Shown: piece by piece, positions 1-12,000 of the stretch
Layout: each line of letters opens with the position of its first letter
Position numbering within the stretch: the stretch's first letter is position 1
Source: Priapulus caudatus
Lineage: Eukaryota > Priapulida > Priapulimorpha > Priapulimorphida > Priapulidae
Direction of reading: 5' to 3'
DNA: 28,318 nucleotides
Assembly: GCF_000485595.1 (NCBI RefSeq)
Contig: NW_014577190.1
Span: 519,267-547,584, forward strand
Made by a program: the position numbers and the translations under genes
Notes under the pieces: generated by a model
Told to the model about the DNA's origin: nothing
Database searches by the model: none
Seen by the model: only the letters and a program-made list of their open reading frames with translations

Positions 1-215
1 CTAAAACCACATTGTACGTTTGGACCGATATCTCCCGATTTGTCATTTTTGTGAGACCAACGATTAGACACGGATAAAGTTTAATGATTAAGGCAGGACT
101 TGAGCTCAAGTTTATCGAGGTAAACACAATAAATCATAGGTAGACTAAGGCAACTAAATGTTGAATTTTGCCGGTTTTAGTCTGTCTTACTCCTTTTGAT
201 ACACTCCTGATGTAA
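1..215 (+). repeat. Diverged half copy of the foldback element found at 8568-9385
   Basis: The stretch tTGAGCTCAAGTT...TAAATCaTAGGTA...AAGGC...GAATTT...ACTCCTT...CTCCTGA at about 102-212 matches, in the same order, the right arm of the intronic inverted repeat (9255-9372). The first 100 bases also resemble the part starting gtcgtacgttttagtctgtatctcc. Many substitutions separate the two. The window begins inside the repeat. Confidence 0.65.
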
Positions 216-1102
216 CTTATGCCACTGCCAGTAGCCACTGCCAGTGCATGTGGTGGTGATAGTACTGTGTAGTTTTTACCTGTGTTAATTAGTTACAGGT
301 GGCAGCTCTCTATTTCAGTCTGTAGGCTTGCGTAGGTAAATGGATGAGTGCTTACCTATTCTGTCTTGCAAATAGTTGTTGCTACTACGTACGATGGGAG
401 CTTCCATCTTTAATCTTAAGACACTTAAACGTACGCGCTGTCTCGGGGCAACTTTCTTAACGATCCCAACGAACATTCCTTCGAGAAGGTTCCTGATATC
501 ATCCTTGTGCCTTCCACTGTTTCGGCGCGTATGTGAACACATTTGGGACTAACAGGGTTTACTAGAATCCCACCACTCCACCACAGTCACCGCAGTAGAC
601 GTGAAATGAGCGCTGTCGCTCCGCGGCACTTGTTATTGAAACGTTCCAAGTGCCTGTGTATGCAGAGAGAGCACATAGGTTGGGCATACGCCTACGGTCT
701 GGTATCTACGTCTTTCATTTCCGCGTTATTAATTGTGTGTAAAATTATTTTTGTTTCAGTTTTTGGTTATCAGTAATCATTTACTGTTAGTCATCTTTGT
801 TTTGGTCTAACTAGTGATTTAATAAAATGTCCACCCATTGCTAATTGTAAGGGGTTAGGTTTAGGGTTAGGAACTCTGCCCCTACTTTGAACCCCAAACT
901 TTGAACCCAAAACTCAGCATTTGGTTTCATTTATTTACTTTCCGTAATGGCGAGTCGTATTTTTTTTACGTATCTGGAGTCTGGACCAGGTCTCAAGGAA
1001 AATATAGTAACAGTGAAGTTTAGCTGTCTCAAAACACTATAGCATACAAGAAAATATTGTAGTAGTTGGATTTAAACATGAAATTTATCATGTGGTCAGG
1101 GG
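216..1102. other. Intergenic sequence without a recognised gene
   Basis: No ORF here has family resemblance or composition suggesting coding. It has a short direct repeat (gccactgccagt twice, 220-245), a brief telomere-like run (ggttaggtttagggttagg, 851-869) and a tandem ctttgaaccc(c)aaa motif near 885-911. Confidence 0.5.
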
Positions 1103-1127
1103 TAAAGAACTAGAGCTGTGCGTCGGA

Positions 1128-1312
1128 TCCGATAATCCGAATCCGATCCGATCCGAATCCGATCGGATTCGGATTCGGATCGGATTTACAATTTTTAAAG
1201 AATCGGATTCGGATTCGGATTCGGATTCAAAATTGTCGTTGGATTCGGATTCGGAGTCGGATTTTCAAAAATGCTGTCGGATTCGGATTCGGATCGCCGG
1301 GATCGGACCGTA
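1128..1312 (+). repeat. GGATTC hexamer array, left end of the hAT element
   Basis: Tandem cggatt/cggatc units. The first ~30 bp contain the units in reverse orientation (ccgaatccgatccg), and then the array flips to ggattcggattcgg. It continues with interruptions to about 1312. Repeated subterminal motifs are often transposase-binding sites in hAT elements; that role is inferred here. Confidence 0.75.
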
Positions 1313-1454
1313 GAATCCGACCTCCATCCTGTCAGGAGCAGAGCCTGAGCCGGCTACTTCATAAAACGAGCTTCAAGGCCACGCGTGACTCGGCGGCTTT
1401 TGATGTATACGATCGATTGATCGCGTACTATATCCGGCCAGCGTAGCACGCGCT

Positions 1455-1665
1455 TCACACATCACATACACACACTGTCTCACACACATATCTCTCTCTC
1501 TCTCTCTCACACACACACACGCACACACGCACGCACGCGCGCACACACACACGCAAATACACACGCACAGGCACACGCACACGCACACGCACACGCACAC
1601 GCACACGCACACGCACACACACACTGTCACACACACACGATGTGAAATCGATGCGTTTGCATGCG
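1455..1665 (+). repeat. CA/CT/CG-rich microsatellite inside the hAT element
   Basis: Composed of (TC)n at 1493-1508, (CA)n and a regular ACGCAC hexamer run around 1565-1618. The resulting open frames on the - strand (Cys/Val/Arg repeats) are artefacts of the repeat. Confidence 0.85.
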
Positions 1666-2104
1666 CACACGCGCGTGCGGCGGGCTTTACTGTCAAGATG
1701 ATTATTTGAAGGGAGTCGGGACAGTCACAAATTACAAAATAGATTATTGATTGTGACGTGAGTTGCGAGTTTAAGTGTTGTAATCGTTAGTGTTGGGAAA
1801 TATCACGTATAACCGTATAGCATAATGTATAATTGTATGAATATGTACAGACAGACGTTTCGTAAATTCGTAGTAATTTCGTACCACCATGTCACTTACT
1901 GCCACTTAGGTAAGTTAGGACAAAGTGGAACTGAGGTGACGATTTGATAAGAAAATTATCGTTCCAGTTCCCGATCATCCCGTTCTCTAACTTTTCTTAC
2001 GTCTACAGTCCCCCTTCACCCCTTGATCTCAACAACCCAAAGTTTCATGTTGAAACAATTATAAACGAATTTTATACGATGCTGTCACACTATTTGCAAT
2101 TTCT

Positions 2105-2300
2105 ATGTTCCGGATTCGGGTCGGATTTCGGATCGGATTTCGGATCGGATTTAGCGATACACATCGGATTCGGATTCGATTCGGATTCAAAAATTTCCAT
2201 CGGATTCGGATTCGATCGGATTCAAAATAGCCATCGATTTCGGATTCGGATTCGGATTTTTTTAAATGCTGTCGGATCGGATTTTTGGTTCATGTCGGAT
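2105..2300 (+). repeat. GGATTC hexamer array, right end of the hAT element
   Basis: The same hexamer family as at 1128-1312 (cggattcggattcg, tcggatttcggatcgg), in the same orientation as the bulk of the left array, so not a simple mirror image. It ends in the terminal inverted repeat. Confidence 0.75.
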
Positions 2301-2324
2301 CCGACGCACAGCTCTATAAAGAAC

Positions 2325-2938
2325 ACCCAAATTTGTTTTTATTCACTTCTGATGTTGTAAAATAATTTATTAGATATAATGCTTTTAAACCCTGGTGCTC
2401 ACTGCAGGTGGTTAGGGTCATAGATTGGGTGATTGGCATACGCTATAAAATGTCTGTAGATTCATTGTCCATATTTGCTTCTGGCCTGCGCACACTCAAA
2501 CAATTACAATATTTGCCCCTTCATCAAAGCCATGAAGCATCAACTGATTGGTACTAATGAGGAATGACTATGAAAAAGATGAGAAAATTTGTCTTTATGT
2601 AAAAAACAAATGTACTGAAAAAACGTTGTTATATGTTGTTGAAATTTCAGCATCACTAGCAACGCTAGCAGGGTTATTGAGTCGCTCATATCATATCACT
2701 TTAAAAATTGTTAGGCTACTATACAATCTAGTCGTCCTGTTTGTATTACTCTAGCAAATTCTAATAGGAAAGTTTATGTCGCATGTACTGTAAATGTTAA
2801 AATGTCCGTCACTGTAGCTTTGGCTCTCAAATTTCACGTTTCCCAATCAATGCATTACCCAATACGTGGAAAACTACTAAGACTTGACTGCATTACAGTG
2901 TTTAGGGAAACGCTGACAGCGTGAAATCACTGGGAAGG
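2325..2938. other. Upstream flank / 5' region of the SREK1-like gene
   Basis: AT-rich sequence between the hAT element and the first coding exon. It should contain the 5' UTR and possibly the promoter. A CCAAT (2843-2847) and a CCCAATACGTGG stretch near 2859-2870 are visible, but no TATA box at a convincing distance. I cannot place the transcription start. Confidence 0.3.
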
Positions 2939-3090
2939 ATGACAGCAGTGGAGGATGAAACAGAGATTATGGAACCTGAGACGCACGTTGTCCAGGTCAC
3001 AAATGTTGCACCTCCTGTCACTCTTGACCAAATACAGACACTCTTCGGCTACTTGGGAAAGACAGAAGAAATAAAGATGTACCCTCTATA
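2939..3090 (+). CDS. SREK1: SREK1-like coding exon 1 (start, first half of RRM1)
   Basis: Begins at ATG (context aaggATGa) and ends before the donor gtaagt at 3091. Encodes residues 1-50 plus two bases of Tyr51. It holds the RNP2-like strand VVQVTNV and the helix LDQIQTLFGYLGKTEEIKMYPL, which is strongly family-like. A tract ending in ttacag/tttag at 2895-2904 could be a 3' splice site for a 5' UTR exon, so the transcription start is unknown. Confidence 0.88.
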
Positions 3091-6000
3091 GTAAGTAAAC
3101 CAGATTACAATATTTGGCTTCCTACTAGTTTAAGAATTACTGTCAAAACATATTCTATGAAACCCATCTTTCATAACCTGTCTTTAATGCTAGTCATGTA
3201 ATTATAAAATTGCAATATCAACTTGTAGACTATTGCTAATAACATATCTAATATGTATGTAATTTAATGTGAATGGTTTTTAGTGATACCGGGCAAGGAA
3301 ATCCAAAGATCTGCTTCATAAAATACAAAGACAAGCCTTCCGTCGGAATAGCACAGCATTTGACAAATGTTGTCTTTATCGATAGAGCTCTCATTGTCAT
3401 GAGGTTTATTGAAGGTACGTGTGTTCACTAGAGTTATTCCACTAATATGTCTGTGCATTATATATCATTTCAATCAAGATCGTATTTTAGGAAATTTCTG
3501 TGTTAGAACAGACAATGCATGATAGAGAAGTAGCAAAAAACAAATGACATAAATATTAGGTGCTTAATCAGGCAGTCAAAAGTGCCAAGAGTGCAGGAGT
3601 TAAGTACACCCTGTTTTCTGTCAAACCTGATTTGACATCAGTAGGAGTCTATGTTAAGTTCCACTAGAAATTCCACTATGTATACTGAGGATTTTCGCGA
3701 GGCCGTTGACACATGATGGGCGTAACATGCCTTCAAAATTGAAGCTAATTTGCAGCACCCCATAAATCCTCACACATGTCTTAATTTCCAGCTGTGCTTA
3801 CTTTTGACACTCCCAAAATAATCATGCTGTGTTAGCACATATACAGCTATACTGATACAGTATAGTTGTAGTATGTAGTAAGCATAGATGTTATATTTCG
3901 TTTTGAATGACAGCGTACTTAGTCGTTTTTCTGTAGCCTATTTTGTGAGAGCAGAGTATATTGTACTGTCTTAATCAAAAATCCGTAATTACCCCTGCAT
4001 TATGGCCATACATGATACAATCGGCAATCGTGGTCCTCTACTGAAAACGATACACATATATATGCTCAGTGTCACTTATGTTGAATTGCAGATAGAATTC
4101 CAGAGGAAGTAGAAGCAATGAAGATATTGACCACTGCTCCTAATGCGGGAGTTCCGCTGCTCAATGCCGGTGTCGCAAAATGGCCAGCAAATGTTGTCAA
4201 TCAGGTATGTTGCTGTACAGAAATATGATCTCATCGGTGTGTCACACTGATAATATATGAACAGATGTTTTTTGATGAAAAGAAATGTGATGTAGAATCG
4301 TGTAAGCCTCTTCACTTTTACGATGGTAAACTTCGCGTACTGTGTGAAAATATAAATGGTAATACACTAAGGCATTCAATCCTTTGGCTAATTGTTTTGT
4401 ACCTGTTTGGGATTGCAGGTTCAGGGTATTGGACCATCTCAGATGATCATTACTCTCGACCCAAAGCTTAGTGCGCTTGATTTGCCACCATATCCTCCTC
4501 TGCCAGCAACCATAGATGCTAGCAGGCTTGAAGAAATAAGAAGAACGGTCTATGTCGGAAATTTAAGTCCAATGGTAGGCAGTAGGGTACATGACGATGG
4601 TGATACCACCCCGTTGTTACATTTTTTTATTGCTGGAAAAAATTCACGGACAAGTAGCGATCGCAAAGCCTTTCTAGTAATGATTCTTAAACCGTAAATT
4701 GAAAAGCACCTGAGTTGAAGTTTAGCACAAATGTATGTCATTTCGAGACCACACATGTGTAAAAGGCTAATTTATCAAAATAGTCATTCCCTATTTGCTA
4801 ATTTCATGCCAAGTTTGCTTAAAAGTATGTGTTGAATGTTTTTAAAACTATATATATATATATATATAGGAGCTATATATAGTTATATATATATATATAT
4901 ATATAGTTGTAGTAAATTATTATTGTAATGCTATTGTGTGACATGTGTAGATAACAGGACAGCAGGTACTGAGCTACTTTAACCACGTGGGAGAGTTGAA
5001 GTATGTACGAATGGCAGGCAGTGAAGATGGACTTGCGAAATATGCCTACGTAGAATTCACAGACCAGGCATCAGTTCCTATCGCACTCCAATATAATGGA
5101 GCCATGTTGTTTGGCCACCAAATAAAGTAAGTCATAAATAGTAGCTGTAATATTATGTTGTTGGGTTTTGGTGTGATGTGCATGTATATTCTTTGTTTTC
5201 TGTCACACCTCAACTTCACTCCTAATTTTCAGAGTAAATCATTCAACTCAGAATGTTAAGAAACCAACGACTAAATCAAATGAGGCAGCCCAGCGTGAAA
5301 TTGAAGAAGCATTGAAGAAGGTCAAGGAGGCTCAGTCTCTGATATCGGCTCATATAGATCCGGGTGAGCTTACTGGACAGCAAGTTCATGTGTAGACTGT
5401 TATGTATAGCTTCATTTGCTTCTGCAAAGACAGTTTACTTACCTCCATGAGTCATTTATCAGGAACATTGTACAATGCAGATGTTATAATTCTTGTGTTT
5501 GTCTGTTGGTGAGGTATTCCATTTACCTTACAAGTTTAATCTCCTGCAATCATAACCAGTGATCATTGTGCGCGTCATCCAGCAAGCATTTCTTTTTGCA
5601 CATGTGCATGAGTTTGGACAGTAGCAGGTCTCTGTGTTCTTCCCATTAAAAGTGTTGTCAAAAACTAAGTGGCCCTGATTGATCATTCTTTGAACAAAAT
5701 GCTTACCTTTGTTCTAGTCTAATATATCATATAGCCCTTGAATTTTTGATTAAACTAGAGACATTACTGGACTTGCCTTTAAAAAGATTCTACTTCCAGT
5801 TGTCTATGCTTGAGTCACATGCAATGATACCAGGACAATATCACATTGTGAGATAAATGGGCATAATGTATCCTCCAGTGACATATATACTGCTGGACAT
5901 GTGTGCTAACTCATTCTCTCTTCTTTTCATTGGAGCAGCAAATGTGTTTGCAGATAAGGTCACTGAAAGTCGATCTAGATCGAAGAGTCGTCATTCCCCT

Positions 6001-9000
6001 TCTCCTAGAAGGAAACACAGGTATTGTTCAGATTAGGATTATATTACATGGTCTGACCAAGCACAAGTTATGCACGCATGCTTTGGAGAGGTTTCTTGAA
6101 TTGTACCTAGTTAATTCTGCTGTCCTTAGTTTGCTCCTGGTTTTGTAGTTACCAGGGTTCGAATAAAACACTCATCTGCTAATCTGTAGCCACATTTTGC
6201 TTCCGGATCAGTACCGGATTACCTAATTTTTTGAGCAACTGATCCGACCGGATTAGTATAAAATTTTCCTGTGCAAAACATCACAAAATCACAAAACCTA
6301 AACTCATCATAGACTCGAGATGTATGGAAGACCTGAGACGACATGCGACATTTTGAGTTTACAAGTTTCTGTATTTCCGATCAATATATATAAAGTGTTG
6401 AGAGAGTCATAGAAAATGTTTGAAGTCCAAATATTAACACGCTGCGCATGCATTATTCCGTGACATTAAAGTCAGTTTAAGTTTAGAATCGCCTACCGTG
6501 AGATTAAATGAGTGTTATTTAGCGGAAAAATACAATTTGAATTTAGAATCCCCTACCATGAGAGTAAATGTGTGTTGTTTTAAGCGGGAAAGAACAATTT
6601 AAATGTGGAATCCCCTACCATGAAAGTAAATATGTGTGCCTTTTTAAGAGGGATAGCATAATTCGAATTTAGAATCCCCAACCGTGAGAGTAAATGTGTG
6701 TTCTATTATTAAGCGGGAAAGCATAGGGCCTAATTTAAATTTAGAATCTCCGTCATAACGCATGCGCAGTGTGTCTGTTTTCGACTTAAAAACATTTCTC
6801 AGTGCGTGTTCTCGCTTGTTTACATTCTTCCCTGTGTGACCCTTGCTTGACCTCCATCTCTAGTGCTATATACGATACGAAATTCAGAAACCCGGAAACT
6901 CAAAAAGTCGTGTGTCGTTTCAGGGCTTCCATAATGATGAGGAACGAGGGGTGCTGCCCTATTTGATATTGTTAACACTTGCACCCGCCATCTTGCGGTG
7001 ACTTTCATAATGAAACATTAAAACAGTCGACATCCTGCATCAGCTGGCATAAAATAGACCTGACATACTGAGCATAGCAATGAGATTTTGTGTTGCTGTT
7101 CAGTATATTATTTCTGTTTCGTGTATTCATTCCGTCTGTTTAATTCTGGTAACTGGCCAGTGGGTCGGCTGCTGTGCATAGGCATTAATATACGTTGTAA
7201 TCTTTTTATATGGCCTTTCTGATAGGTGGGCATATATATGTTTAGAGCTATGGATATGTGCTATCTTGTACTAGTATATATCATAAAAATAAAGTAGAAA
7301 TTAACAGCTTGGTGTGTATGGCTTTTTTTCCTGCCATACCAGCCTGAATCCCCCCCCCCACCCTGCCACACACACACACACAGACAAACACACCACCAAT
7401 GTTACAGATTAGCTGGAAATTTCACGGATTAGTTGTTTTCAGAGGTTTTTAATCTGTAGCGATCAGTGGCAAAATTGCTTTAATTCGTACCCCGTAGTTA
7501 CTCATATAATGTGAGCTCATTGCTCCATCTATCAGGTGTAAAAGTGACTTGTGAGCATATATTAGAAGATAATAATAGATAATAATGGTAAGAATGAGAC
7601 AGCTGTTGTCCCAATTTTAGGTTTGCAATTTGCCAAGCTATGTATATAAGGACAAGTTTATAATTATAGTATTATTTGATAATAATATAATTATAACTAG
7701 AGCACTCGGAGAGCGCAGACCTCAGCCAAGGCAGCTGAATTCTCTCACTGTGAAAAATTGCATTAATTAATTAATTAATTAAATAATTAATTCGATCCGG
7801 ATCACCACCAAAATGTAATCAATTCTAAGTTACCCCATTTCTGACCTATCCTGGAAATTTTATGCCAATCCGTCCATAACTTTTTCAGTTAGGCTGTACA
7901 CAAACAAACCCACAAACCAACAAACACGCCGAACAAACACACGCCGGTGAAAACATAACCTCCTGCCAACCCCTTGGCGGAGGTAATTATAATAATTTAT
8001 TTTCTATAATTTTCGGTTTCTCAACTTTTAGATCACCCTCTAAAGGACATCGTTCGAAATCACGAAGTAAGCGCTCCAAGTCAAGGTCTCGCAGACGGTC
8101 CCATTCACGCTCACGTGCCACAAGAAAGCGTTCACGCTCTAAGGATAAGAGCCGACGACGTTCGCGATCGCCAAAGCGGCGCCGGTCTAAATCACGCAGT
8201 CGTAGCAGGTGACCGCCCCTGTCAATTTATAACAATGATATGTCACAGACATATTGCAGATAAAATATTTATTTATGATAGCAGTTGGTTAAACTGTTAC
8301 CCACTTCTCATATGAACATCAGTAACTGTTCCCAAGGTTAGGAATGTGTTATTGCATTTCAATCTCATACAGTACATGATCTATTATCCGAAAAATCTGA
8401 AAACCGAAAAGCTTCGAAAACCGAAAGTTTTTTCCTAGAGGTCGTCGCCACACCAACAAGGTTCACTGCAGAAATATTAATGTGTTTTGCATTAGTTTAC
8501 TCATACATATTGTACTGTACTGGTACAGCACTTGGCCTCGTAAAAATTTTAGTGCTGGCTAGTTGCAGGATATACGGTATCAGGAGTAGATAATAGGGAA
8601 GGAGTGTGACATCAATAAACAAGGGAAATTCGTCATTTACTAGCTTTATAATACCTACGATTTGCTACGCATAACTCATCCAACTTGAGCTCAAATCGTA
8701 CACAGTACATTCGCCTAGCATCATGCGAAATCGTTTCCTCGTTTACACAAGCAATCCGGATATACAGACTAAAACGTACGACACGATTATCCATTCTGCT
8801 GCTATCAATCCAAGCCTATTCCCGGAATATATTCAAACAAAAGGCAGCTGCTTACGCGCTGTTGCTAACTCGGCGGGCAATGTGGCTCGCTGGGAGATTT
8901 GAGCCCAATCAGCTGCTGCTGATTGCGGTTGGCTTGGGTGCGTGGGTGCATGCCAGTATGTGCAGTGGGGGCTGCTGTACGCCGGTATGCCGGTATGCCG

Positions 9001-12000
9001 GCATGTAGCTGTGTACCGGGTCAAAGGTTATCTCGCCGAGTGTTGATGCCTAATCTCCCAGCGAGCCACATGCTTCGCCGAGTTAGCAATAGCGCGTTAG
9101 TAGCTGCCTTTTGTTTGAATATATTTGGGGAATAGGCTTGGATTGATGGCCAAAGAATGGATAATCGTGTCGTACGTTTTAGTCTGTATCTCCGGATTGC
9201 TTGTAAAAACGAGGAAACGATTTCGCACGATGCTAGGCGAATGTACTGTGTACGATTTGAGCTCAAGTTGGATGAGTTACGCGTAGTAAATCGTAGGTAT
9301 TATAAGGCTAGTAAATAACGAATTTCCCTTGTTTATTGATGTCACACTCCTTCTCTATTATCTACTCCTGACGGTATGTATATCCTTACTATAGTACCAT
9401 TCCGAAATCCGGACAATTCTGAATTCCGAAATGTGTCTGGTCCCGACGAAGTTCCTTTGTTAATTATGACGCCATCTGTGAGAGATACTTTCCATAGAAA
9501 TGTATGCCGGACATAGCGTTTGTAGTAATTACACTTCTTAAGGTGCCCCATTTAATTGTATGTTTTTAGCTCCTCTGACGAAGTCAGATGCAGCTTGTAG
9601 AATCGCATGAGCGTCCCTCCGTGATCCGTGTGTCTGTCCGTCAACAGTTGGGCACAAATCTTAACCGCTCGACGTACGGTCACGATATTCGGGACGTCGG
9701 GGGGGATTGTGAAAAGGACTCGGGATGACCAATTTGGGGGTCAATGGTCAAAGGTCAAGATGTGTCAACGGAGGGGGAATATTTCCCCCTTAACTTAAGG
9801 TATAGGAGGAAATATGGAATTGCGGCACAAATTTCAACGGCTCGACCTACACTCTTAATATTCTATGTATAGTGTGATGGGGAAGAAACCCATCACCAGC
9901 GCGAAATTGGAGGTCAAAGGGCAGTGGGGGAAAGGTCAGCTATCAGACATTTTCTGAGGACATGGTCTAACGGACCGAGTGCAAAACTTTTTTGTTTCAG
10001 CGCTGACCTACCATTTTTATCACTTTATTGAAAGGACCGTGAAATCTACTTTCCGCTGACATGCGAAGAGTAAGTGTCTGATAACCTTTTGACCCTCAAG
10101 AGGAGTGTTAAACGTGGATTTGTTGACTGTTAACAAAGGACTGAACTGCTTTTGCTATTAGAGCCCCCTCCACTCGCGCCTCCTGGTTTTGAATTACAAA
10201 CATTTCTACATTTACGGAGATACGGTGGATGTTGTCCGAATGATCCTCTGATTAGAACTGGGTAAACTGAGATATTAGCTTAGCGATGGTCATTATGCTA
10301 ATGTCCTGATACTTTATAGTTGTGTATCACGCACTGTGTGTATGTGTTGTAGGGACCGTAAGAAGCCTCGCCGGTCACGGTCAAGGTCAAAAGGACGTGA
10401 TCGAAAAGACAGAGATAAGGGCAGAGATAAGGACAGGGACAAGAGAGATGAGAAGAAAGAAGATAAGCGCAGTGAAAAGAGGGAGGATAAAAGAGATGTG
10501 AAGCGAGATGTGAAGCGAGAGGAAAAGAAAGAAGAGAAGCAAGAGGAGAAGCAAGAGGTTAGAAATAAGGCTTAGAGAACAAACTTTATTTATAATTTGT
10601 GAGTGTGGTGTGATGTGCTGCTTAAAAAATTGGAGTTCAACACATGTGGCTGCTACCGCCAATGAACGTAAACAATAATTTAAAGTTTTAAAAACACTTA
10701 AATAATGCTCTAGTGAATATCGATTCGGAAAATTTTGTACGAAGCACAATGTAAGTCTAATTAAGCTGAAAATGTGTTTTGAACCTACATCGAAGTTCAT
10801 ATTTAAGTTGCCCGAAGATGGAACTTAGAAGATAATTAAATAGAAGACAATTGGATTTTGGCCTGTTATTATACTACTTTTTCTGCTCAGAAGCTGAAGG
10901 TAGAGGATGAAGTCGGAAAAACTGACGTCACTAGTGACTCGGCTGAAAAGGATGAAGAGCAGGGTGCAGAGGTAGAGCCCGCTACTGCAGTGGAAAAGCC
11001 AACACCTCCAGAGGAAGAGATTCCTACAGTAAAGAAGGAGGACGAGCCAAAAGAGAAAGAACCAGAAAAGGAAGTTGAGAAGCATAAGGATCGCTCCAGG
11101 TCACGGTCCCACTCGAGGTGCGTATATATTAGTAACTATTTCTGAATGAAGTGAATTTTCAATTATGTTCGTCTGTCGTAGTTGAAACTGGTGAAGTGGC
11201 ACCAGCGTTTATTCATCCATTTACGTAAAAATTGTAGGCATGCTCCTAATTTATGTGTAACATTGTTTGACCTTACAGAGGGCACATGAACTTGAAACTA
11301 TTGCTGTTATACTCTGCAAATCATTTTTACCCCAAAACCCTCAAACTTTTACGGAGGATTAAACATTGGCTGTCACTTGCAGAAGAAAATATCAGTTTTA
11401 AAAATCCAGTAGTGAAATTTAGTAGAGAGTTGAAATATAGTAATGACTTATACTAATTAAATCTTCAATTGTGCTGTCTTATTCGATATGTTGTTCATAA
11501 TAACAGGGTTCGAAATTAAGGGCTGCAAGTAGTAGTTTTTGCTACTAAAAGGGTCAATTTGCTGCCTGCTTGCAACGTCGGCAGAAAATGCTTGCTGCTA
11601 AGAAATTACTAATGAACCAAGGAAAAAATGCCAAAGTTACAGACGATTTCTGTTGAAAGCGATGGTCAGTTGTTCAGGTGTGCTGTTTTCCAACTGACTT
11701 TGACTCTACATTAAAGTCCGTACTTCATTCGATGTGCAACCTTGGTTAAGAATTGAGTGACTATAGTTAGAATGAACAGCTTCATTATGAGAAGAAGCTT
11801 ACGGTCAGTACTGTTGGGGTGGGGCAAGTGTACGTATTACGGTTATCTAAAGTTTCTTCATATTAGTGAGTAAGTTTGCTGACTGTTTTTATATTCTCTG
11901 GCAGCAAGTACAATGCTGTACTGCTGGTGTCTGGCCAAAAAGTTGTAATAATAATATATATGCATGCCACTACAGCACTATGTGTGTGTAAGTAAGTATA

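Larger units (their letters stand above)
1103..2324. mobile_element. Nonautonomous hAT-type DNA transposon with 8-bp target duplication
   Basis: The element spans 1111-2316 (1206 bp). It is bordered by the identical 8-mer taaagaac at 1103-1110 and 2317-2324. Terminal inverted repeats are TAGAGCTGTGCGTCGGATCC at the left and its exact reverse complement at the right (2297-2316). An 8-bp duplication with a TAGAG-type terminus is typical of the hAT superfamily. No transposase is present. The interior holds two GGATTC/TCGGAT hexamer arrays and a CA-rich microsatellite. Confidence 0.85.

Noticed and set aside
1092-1313. SDSDSDS-type frame, and a similar GFGFDSD frame at 1944-2360
   Set aside because: Translations of the GGATTC hexamer arrays at the ends of the hAT element; not genes.
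6153-6166. GGTTCGAAT motif considered as a tRNA B box (also at 11504)
   Set aside because: No A box, acceptor stem or cloverleaf nearby; it is part of the hAT-type terminus.
6482-6750. Regularly spaced ~62-bp repeats considered as a CRISPR array
   Set aside because: They are continuous tandem repeats without unique spacers, in a eukaryotic intron within a transposon.
10387-10800. 137-codon - strand frame rich in Leu/Phe/Ile
   Set aside because: Antisense of the KDRE-coding exon 9 and following intron; hydrophobicity is the complement of Lys/Glu codons.
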